From NCBI RefSeq assembly GCF_900116555.1, contig NZ_FPAT01000001.1, positions 558,001-622,000 of the forward strand: a stretch of DNA of 64,000 nucleotides. Reading direction: 5' to 3'. Position 1 is the stretch's first letter, and each line of letters begins with the position of its first letter. Of the stretch, positions 36,201 through 42,357 are shown piece after piece. Made by a program: the position numbers and the translations under genes. This stretch comes from Actinopolyspora lacussalsi subsp. righensis. Its GTDB lineage: Bacteria; Actinomycetota; Actinomycetes; Mycobacteriales; Pseudonocardiaceae. The notes under the pieces are model-generated. The model was not told the DNA's origin. It made no database searches and was given only the letters and a program-made list of their open reading frames with translations.

Positions 36201-36992
36201 CTAATGGTCGCTTGTTTCACCTGTTCCACGTTCGTCCAATCGAGCAGCCAAGTCCTCCCTGTTGTAATTGATGAACACCTTTCGCAAAGTGGAAATCACA
36301 CGAAGGTGCACCGTTTCATCAGTGGCTACCAATAGCTTGTCGACGAGCTGGCCCACGGATTCCGATCGCGTCGCAGTGCTCATGACCTCGCGGAGTTCGT
36401 GGAACTGCTGCGCGACGGCCACCACTTGCTCGGGTTTGTCCTGGTTGTCGAGGAACCAGGAGGCCGTGGCCCGAAGCGGGTCGAGGAGCACCGAGCACAT
36501 CCGCTCCTCCTGGTTACTGCGTTGTTGGTTCTGCCACGACAACGCGACGTGTCGACGCGTCGCCTCCTCACGAGCGGCGACCGCCGCGACGAGCTCCGCG
36601 TCGGCATCGACCGACGAGCACTGCCCGCGCACGTACACGTTCGTTCCACCCACCCGCCACCACACGACGAGGGCCGCGTTGAGCTCAACCCGCAATCGTT
36701 CGGTGGCGGTCAATGCGTGCTGCCTGCTCACTTCCGCAGCTCGATGGATGAGCCCAGCCCAAGCGATGTCCATCAGGGCGGAAGGAGCGGGTACATTCCC
36801 GCCCCAATATGCCTCCAGCGAGAGACTCACATCGAAATGCAGTGGCTCGTCCGCGCTGGGCAGTGAAAGGCCGTCCGTGCTGGAGCGGTCCGAACACGGA
36901 CCTTCAAAGGAATCCTCACCGTTCGAGGAGGACACACCTTCCCGAACTTCCCAGCGGTGCAACAGCAGCCGCTTCCATTGAGACACCGGCAC
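36201..36992 (-). CDS. uncharacterised protein, last gene of the cyclase island
   Basis: About 263 residues, not recognised. A GTG at 36998 is possible, but GGAGGG lies 7 nt before the GTG at 36992, which I prefer. The N-terminal ~50 residues look disordered and acidic. The middle is alpha/beta (FDVSLSLEAYWGG, VELNAALVVWWRVGGTNVYV) and the C-terminal third is helical (EQVVAVAQQFHELREVMSTA, VDKLLVATDETVHLRVI). There is no TM segment or signal. It begins a few nt after the 715-residue protein's stop, so it is translated with it and probably works in the same complex. Confidence 0.8.
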   Translation of the reverse strand: MPVSQWKRLLLHRWEVREGVSSSNGEDSFEGPCSDRSSTDGLSLPSADEPLHFDVSLSLEAYWGGNVPAPSALMDIAWAGLIHRAAEVSRQHALTATERLRVELNAALVVWWRVGGTNVYVRGQCSSVDADAELVAAVAAREEATRRHVALSWQNQQRSNQEERMCSVLLDPLRATASWFLDNQDKPEQVVAVAQQFHELREVMSTATRSESVGQLVDKLLVATDETVHLRVISTLRKVFINYNREDLAARLDERGTGETSDH

Positions 36993-37004
36993 GTTCACTC
37001 CCTC

Positions 37005-39152
37005 CTATCGCCAGACGGGGTCCACTTCGTCCAGCCGTGTCCAAAGCTGGTGCACCACCGAGGTCAACGAGTCGTCTCCGAGAGAACTCAGGTCGAGCGA
37101 GGCGCGCTCGATCCGGCTGGCGTGTTCCACTTGCGCGATCCTGATCGAGTCGCAGCTGGTGGCCTGGACGAGCGACTCCACCATGGAATCCCGTTGAGCT
37201 GGGGAAACCGCGGATGCTGCTCGGAGCCAGCTTTGGACGATGGTCCGGCTGTCCTCCGGAGGCATGGCTCCGAGGGCTCGCTGCCAGAAGGACGTCGCCA
37301 GCTGGGCATCGACCTCACCGTTCTGCTCCCTCAGCACCTCCGCGACAGCCTCCGACAGGAGGCGCAGACGTGCTGGCGAGGCCCCGTCGAACCACTCCGA
37401 TAGATACCGCAGGAACTGGGAACCACCGAGTTGGATACCGATCTGTTGAACAGCCTCCCGCACTGATTCCCGAACCAAGCCGTTCTCCGCGTTCGCCAGG
37501 TGTTTGAGCCGGGTCAACGCCACTCGCGGGAACGAGTGCCCGATACCCGCGCACACCTCCGCTGTCACCAGCTGAAGATCGGCGCTCCCCTCCCTCGACC
37601 AGGCCCAGAGCCTCTGCCGAACGCTCTTGCCCAGGAACAGATCCGTGGCTGTGGTGGTCAGCAGGCGCACCGCGATGGAGCGTCGAGAGCGGTCCGAGGC
37701 GCTGTTGGACGTCTGGGCTCCACCCGATTCCCTGCCCGCCTTGGTCATCGACCACTTGCGGGCCAGCCTGAGCGGGAGCTCGGCGCCTCCTACACCGGCC
37801 AGATCAGCGACCCGGTCGACGAGCAGCTCCAGTTCGTGGCGTTCGAAGTCGCGGATCTCGCCGGGCAGCTTCCCGATCCAGTCCAACATCGGTTTCCGGA
37901 GATCCGGATGCTCCCGCCAGAAGTGGCGGAGCACCTGAGCTCCGAATCCCGGAGGTCGGAACTCCCGACTTCCGACGTCGAAGTTCTCGTCGTCGAGGCC
38001 GTGCAGCCTGGTGAACGGGCTCAAGCGCAGCAGCGGAACGGATTGTTCCACCTCGGCACGGTTGTACTCGAGCATCCGATCGGAGGCTGCCACGATGTGC
38101 TCGGTCGAAGCGCTCTCCAGGGCGGACGCTGCGAGCAGGAGAGCGATCCACTCCGAGTTCCCCGTCACCTGCCGCTGGTGAATCTTGGCCCGCAGTTCGT
38201 CAGTTCGACCGTGCAGCTCGTTGTCGAGCAGGTCCCGGAAAACACGTTCCGGATCGTCGCCGTGTTTGCTGCGATTCGAGACGGCTTCCGCGAGTTCCGC
38301 GACCTTCGGCGGCCACAGGCTCTCCAGACCCGAAGCCGATTCGGTTCGCTCGACTAGCGCACGAGCGTCCTCCCCCACCAAGTGGCATTCGAACACTTCG
38401 ACTGAGGAAGGCTTACCCAGCATGTGCATCCGTTCGGGGAGCTGTTTCTCGAACCGGCTCATGTGGTCGGGGGGTACGAGCAGGATCAAGTAACTCCGAT
38501 AGCGCTCGATCTGCTGGGTGAGCTCGACCAAATCGCGTTGGACTTCCAGGAGATCGTCCTGGCTCGACCTGCGGAGGTCGACGAGCACAACGGCGGGTTC
38601 CTGCTCGACAAACAACGAATCGGCCCGCAACCGAAAATCCGGATCACTCAGCTCTTCCCGGACGACGAGCTCCGAATGCCTTTCCTGCAACTCGTAGCCG
38701 AGCCGTTGCGCAGCGGCGAACTGGCCGCAGTCGATCTCCTGAGCTCCGATCAGCAGGACCCGACGTCGGCGCAGTGTCTCGAAGGCCGTTTCGCTCTCAC
38801 CGTCGATCGGCACGTCGAGCAGCCCCGGTGGTGGCACGTAGGTCTCCGCCAGTCGTTGCAGAGCCTCGCGGTCCTGGAGACCACGCCCTTTGCGCTCCTG
38901 CACCCCCACCTGGGCGAACTGTTCCGCACCGTCCTTCAGCAAGACGATGGAGTCACGTATCTCGGTCTTGCCGTAGGACTGATCGAGATCGCGACCGATG
39001 CCAACCGCTCCCCCTCCGGACGCCGAGGTACTCGTCCGGTAAGTAACCTCCTCTTTCATAACCGGCATCTCGGCAGGAGTCGAATCCTCCTGCGGGTGGG
39101 GCGAGTCGAGCACGGCGAAAGCATCGACGTCGTACTGGTCCACGGCACTCAC
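37005..39152 (-). CDS. 715-residue protein with shared IGRDLDQS motif and degenerate NTPase-like core
   Basis: No named family recognised. Residues 1-70 look flexible and contain GGAVGIGRDLDQSYGKTEI; the octapeptide at about 52-59 also occurs in the cyclase tail. Around residues 125-260 the pattern resembles a P-loop NTPase without its lysine: VLLIGAQEIDCGQF where Walker A would be, AVVLVDLRRSSQDD like Walker B, and SYLILLVPPDHM like a sensor strand. The C-terminal ~400 residues are helical and repeat-like (VCAGIGHSFPRVALTRLKHL, SVREAVQQIGIQLGG). The GTG start overlaps the cyclase stop by 4 nt, implying tightly linked synthesis. Likely a scaffold or sensor (inference). Confidence 0.85.
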   Translation of the reverse strand: MSAVDQYDVDAFAVLDSPHPQEDSTPAEMPVMKEEVTYRTSTSASGGGAVGIGRDLDQSYGKTEIRDSIVLLKDGAEQFAQVGVQERKGRGLQDREALQRLAETYVPPPGLLDVPIDGESETAFETLRRRRVLLIGAQEIDCGQFAAAQRLGYELQERHSELVVREELSDPDFRLRADSLFVEQEPAVVLVDLRRSSQDDLLEVQRDLVELTQQIERYRSYLILLVPPDHMSRFEKQLPERMHMLGKPSSVEVFECHLVGEDARALVERTESASGLESLWPPKVAELAEAVSNRSKHGDDPERVFRDLLDNELHGRTDELRAKIHQRQVTGNSEWIALLLAASALESASTEHIVAASDRMLEYNRAEVEQSVPLLRLSPFTRLHGLDDENFDVGSREFRPPGFGAQVLRHFWREHPDLRKPMLDWIGKLPGEIRDFERHELELLVDRVADLAGVGGAELPLRLARKWSMTKAGRESGGAQTSNSASDRSRRSIAVRLLTTTATDLFLGKSVRQRLWAWSREGSADLQLVTAEVCAGIGHSFPRVALTRLKHLANAENGLVRESVREAVQQIGIQLGGSQFLRYLSEWFDGASPARLRLLSEAVAEVLREQNGEVDAQLATSFWQRALGAMPPEDSRTIVQSWLRAASAVSPAQRDSMVESLVQATSCDSIRIAQVEHASRIERASLDLSSLGDDSLTSVVHQLWTRLDEVDPVWR

Positions 39153-40150
39153 CCTTCCCCCGACTCGTTCTCGCCGCGGCGACCACTCGCCGGTCCGAAG
39201 TTCGAGTCGCCGCTCGTGTGGAACTGACCTGAGAACTCCTGCTTCTGCGTTGATTGGTCGAGATCGCGACCGATCGAGATCGAACCGTGGTCGGTGGCCG
39301 CGACACCACGGCTGACCTCGCGCACCGAAGTGTCGTGGATCCCGCCCTGCACGTCGCGGGTCTGCACGGCCTTCCCGGCGGTACCGGTGAGCACGTTCGA
39401 CACGTCGCCGCCGTCGACATCGGTCTCTCGCTCGTCGGAACTCGCGGACTCCAGGTCGGTGGGTTGCCCGTGCAGCAGACCGGAGCTCAACAGCTCACCG
39501 GAGAGCACCGGTGCGCGCAAGTACCCCGTTCCCGTGTAATCCTTGGAATCGATCTCCAGCGGTGCCTCCACGAACTCGCTGGGTTGCCGCGTGGTTCGCC
39601 CCGCCCTCACGACGTGCTCCATGACGGCTTGGGAGAGCACGGAGGCCACGAGCGTGACGTTCGAGTCCGAGTGATCGAGCAACGAGCGAACCGGGGCCGC
39701 GTCGACCATGCGCCCCGTGTCGACCATGACCTTGCCCGACGGGGAGTCAACCACGGAGGAATCGGCCACCAGCGCTTCGAACGACTGCGCGGGGCCGAGA
39801 TGCAGACTTGTGCGCAGTCGGAGTTCGACCTCCGCCGCCCGAAACTCAGCGGCACGACGACGCAGTTCCGCCTGCAGCGAGTCGAAGAACCTGTCGACCA
39901 CGGCGGCCACCAGATCCGGAGAGAAGCCGAGGAGGTAGCCGTCGCCGCGGAAGGCTCGGAACCCGCGTCCCCGCCAGAGTTCCGCGATACCGGCACGGCT
40001 CGCGGCCTGTTCGAGGACATCGGGCAACCACTGCTCTGCGATCATCTTCTGCTGGACGTCGTTGTGCTTGCTGAAGTGACGAACGTCCACCGCGAGTATG
40101 CCGGTGTGCTCACCGATCGAGCGGTTGTCGGTGGGGAGTTCTCGGTCCAC
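39149..40150 (-). CDS. class III nucleotide cyclase (PycC-like) with amyloid-motif tail
   Basis: 333 residues. Residues ~15-165 form a class III cyclase domain. Metal-binding Asp residues are in AVDVRHFS (D22) and FRGDGYLLGF (D70). VDAAPVR places Asp150 where adenylyl cyclases have Asn and keeps the transition-state Arg154. Residues 225-333 are low-complexity and carry NVLTGTAGKAVQTRDVQGG, which resembles bacterial amyloid signalling motifs, then SISIGRDLDQS. AGGAG precedes the GTG start. It lies 54 nt downstream of the Crp/Fnr gene and overlaps the next gene. Product nucleotide (cAMP, cGMP, cCMP or cUMP) cannot be told from sequence alone. Confidence 0.85.
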   Translation of the reverse strand: MDRELPTDNRSIGEHTGILAVDVRHFSKHNDVQQKMIAEQWLPDVLEQAASRAGIAELWRGRGFRAFRGDGYLLGFSPDLVAAVVDRFFDSLQAELRRRAAEFRAAEVELRLRTSLHLGPAQSFEALVADSSVVDSPSGKVMVDTGRMVDAAPVRSLLDHSDSNVTLVASVLSQAVMEHVVRAGRTTRQPSEFVEAPLEIDSKDYTGTGYLRAPVLSGELLSSGLLHGQPTDLESASSDERETDVDGGDVSNVLTGTAGKAVQTRDVQGGIHDTSVREVSRGVAATDHGSISIGRDLDQSTQKQEFSGQFHTSGDSNFGPASGRRGENESGEG

Positions 40151-40204
40151 CAGTGCTCCTTCTTCGCGTCTTCGCGTGCGACTGACGGAAGTGAGGCTGC
40201 CCGG

Positions 40205-40921
40205 TCATCTCGCGGTGTTCTGTCCAGAACTGGACACATTGGCCTCGCTACAAGCACGAAGCGAGGTGACATCAGTCACGTGAAGCTTTCCCCGGGAGAT
40301 CCGCACGAGCCCTGCCGCCTTCCACTCGGCGAGCACCGGGGTGACGGCCGACCGCGCCAAACCCAGCCCTGAGGCCAGCTCTTCCTGCGACATCGCGATG
40401 GTGGCCGGACAAGGGTGATCAGGCCCCGCGACGTCGATGAGCGCCGCGAGGAAGTCGGCGAGACGCGCCGAGGCGGTGCGGTGAGCCAGCTGCCAAGAAT
40501 GCGCGGAGCTCTCACGCACTTTGCCCAGTATATAAGCGTCCAGCTTCGACCCCAGGTCGAAACGCTGGAGGAGCTCGCCGAACCGCTCGTCGGGGAGCCT
40601 GTAGGTGATGCCGGGTTCGATGGCCTGCACCGTGGCCGACCTCGGACCTCCGTCTCGCCCCGAGAACTCGCCTATCACGTCACCGGGACCGCGGACGGCG
40701 AGCGCGAGCTCGCGGCCGTCGGGTTCGGAGTACACGACCTTCAACCGGCCGGACAGGCACAGCAGTACCCACCCGCCTGCTTGACCCTGGTGCAGCACGC
40801 GCTCCCGCGCGTGGTGCGTGCTGCGAACACCTTGCTGTACCAGTGCTGCCCAGGCATCGCTCGGTACAAGAGAGCGGAAACCACGTGGGCCCCGGAAGTC
40901 GTTGACGGCACTCACGCCCAA
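40205..40921 (-). CDS. Crp/Fnr-family cyclic-nucleotide-binding transcription factor
   Basis: About 238 residues. The jelly-roll cNMP domain has a near-complete phosphate-binding cassette, GEFSGRDGGPRSATVQA (E85, R94, S95), so it should bind a cyclic nucleotide. The C-terminal winged helix includes SQEELASGLGLARSAVTPVLAEW. A TTG at 40921 has AGGAG nine nt upstream; the GTG at 40915 is an alternative. The longer open frame upstream overlaps the effector gene and is unlikely. Sitting between effector and cyclase, it probably reads the cyclase product and regulates the island (inference). Confidence 0.85.
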   Translation of the reverse strand: MGVSAVNDFRGPRGFRSLVPSDAWAALVQQGVRSTHHARERVLHQGQAGGWVLLCLSGRLKVVYSEPDGRELALAVRGPGDVIGEFSGRDGGPRSATVQAIEPGITYRLPDERFGELLQRFDLGSKLDAYILGKVRESSAHSWQLAHRTASARLADFLAALIDVAGPDHPCPATIAMSQEELASGLGLARSAVTPVLAEWKAAGLVRISRGKLHVTDVTSLRACSEANVSSSGQNTAR

Positions 40922-40968
40922 ACTGTGTAGCTCCTGATCGCCGGGAGGTGGTCCGGGAAAGCCCAAGA

Positions 40969-41487
40969 TCACTCGAACAGCCCTGCCCAGCCTGCCGCCA
41001 GCGCGGTGAGGAGCGATGTGCCGAAGGACCAGATGGCCGGTGTGACGGCGCGGAACTTGCGTCGAGCGATCCGGCTGGTCGCCCACACCTGCTGTGTGAG
41101 CGACAGCTGCAGTTGTTCACCGTCCTCCAGCAGATCCCGGTATGCCAGCGCGAAACCATCCGATGCCGGAGAGCAACGAGCGATGTTGTCGAAGTGGAGA
41201 AGCGACCGTGAGTGCCCAGTGTTCAGCCGAGGTGTGAACACCCACAGCGCGGCGACGATGCTCAGGGTCGCCAAAGCGAGGCTGACGAGCAGCAGGACCG
41301 CGTAGAGCCACCTGGCCGCCCAATCATTCGGCGCGGAGAGAGCTCGCACCAGTACACCGCCGAGCACACCATTCGCGGCAAGCACAGCTGCGGCCTTCGT
41401 ATCCGCGACCTTGATGAGGTCGGTGGTCTGCTGGAGCGTTTTCCACGCGTCTTCGGTGTTGACCATGGCTTCGAGTCTGCTCAGCAT
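40969..41487 (-). CDS. Pycsar-type transmembrane effector (PycTM-like)
   Basis: 172 residues from the ATG at 41487 (ATG 41466 is possible; neither has a strong ribosome-binding site). The diagnostic ADTKAAAVLAANG at the start of TM1 (about 28-40) is the hallmark of the DUF5706/PycTM family. TM2 spans about 58-86, a cytosolic helical segment with LEDGEQLQLSLTQQVW follows, and TM3 is near 148-170. In Pycsar defence such proteins disrupt the inner membrane when the pyrimidine cyclic nucleotide made by the partner cyclase accumulates. First gene of the island. Confidence 0.85.
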   Translation of the reverse strand: MLSRLEAMVNTEDAWKTLQQTTDLIKVADTKAAAVLAANGVLGGVLVRALSAPNDWAARWLYAVLLLVSLALATLSIVAALWVFTPRLNTGHSRSLLHFDNIARCSPASDGFALAYRDLLEDGEQLQLSLTQQVWATSRIARRKFRAVTPAIWSFGTSLLTALAAGWAGLFE

Positions 41488-42239
41488 CAACCGCCGAGTG
41501 CTACCGGCGTGAGGGTGAGACGCGGCCGATCTCAACGTGTTGGAACGGCCTCACACGCAGCCGTTTTCAATGTGGCGGGTGCTTCGAGCGCATGGCCTAT
41601 AACTATCGGCTACTCAACACGAGGGAACTCAGTACTCCGGAAGATTTCTCCCCGACGGGAGCACAGCGCGCTCGCCGCACTCATCGACAAAACACGATTG
41701 GGACGGTTGATCCTCCACCAACGAACGCAGCACGGTTCGCACGTTGCCAACCACGTCCCCAGCGCCGGAAGCCGACGTGTCTACTCGGCCGGGCCGATGA
41801 TCGCGACGGTTACCAGAACGGGGATGTCCGGTGACTGTCACGGATCTTGCCGAGTAAGCCGAATATTGACCTGCGACCATCGAGCAAGCACAGGTGCGGG
41901 CACCATCCAGACCGGCACCGGGGTTACCCCGGCTGATCGAAACCTCCAGCGGAAGTAGCCTCGCACCGAGGTCGTCACGGGGGTGCGGTACATCGAGTCC
42001 GAGAATTCGATAATCTCGCCGCCACATTCCGGGTATGGCAGCGGGTTGTCGATATATTCAGCAAGAAGTGCTGCCAGTCGACCGGGACGTCGACGACGAG
42101 AGCCGGTTGCCGTCGGTGTCATTCGCGGAGGCACAAAATACCTATAACGAGTTCGTTCCGCTCTGCCTGCTCGCTGGTCTCGCCCACCGGAGTGATTCCT
42201 TGTTAAGCGAGGTGACACCACCCTTCCCGTGCGGACAAT
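41488..42239. other. 750-bp interval, no assignable gene
   Basis: A forward open stretch around 41632-41960 (ALAALIDKTRLGRLI, NHVPSAGSRRVYSAGP) has coding-like composition but no start with a ribosome-binding site and no family that I can name; it may be another relic. The promoter of the cyclase island should lie just above 41490, which is locally AT-richer near 41560-41620. Confidence 0.45.
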
Positions 42240-42277
42240 AGTCGAACGCGAGGACTACCTCGTCCTCGCGTTCGACT
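42240..42277 (-). terminator. 16-bp perfect-stem terminator after the rhamnosidase operon
   Basis: AGTCGAACGCGAGGAC, loop TACCTC, and the exact complement, about 80 nt beyond the GH106 stop. Strong intrinsic terminator-like hairpin. Confidence 0.85.
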
Positions 42278-42357
42278 CCGGCGTAGGCACGGTGAGCAAA
42301 CGCATCCGATCGATCCGGAAACCGCGCGACGCGTCGTCGCGCATGCGGCCACGTCGA

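Noticed and set aside
40922-41086. Longer start for the Crp/Fnr protein
   Set aside because: It would overlap the effector gene by ~118 nt and adds a non-conserved Arg/Gly/His-rich segment.
41632-41960. Open forward frame with NHVPSAGSRRVYSAGP, faintly like a wax-ester synthase C-terminus
   Set aside because: The similarity is too weak, there is no start with a ribosome-binding site, and nothing of the rest of such an enzyme is present.
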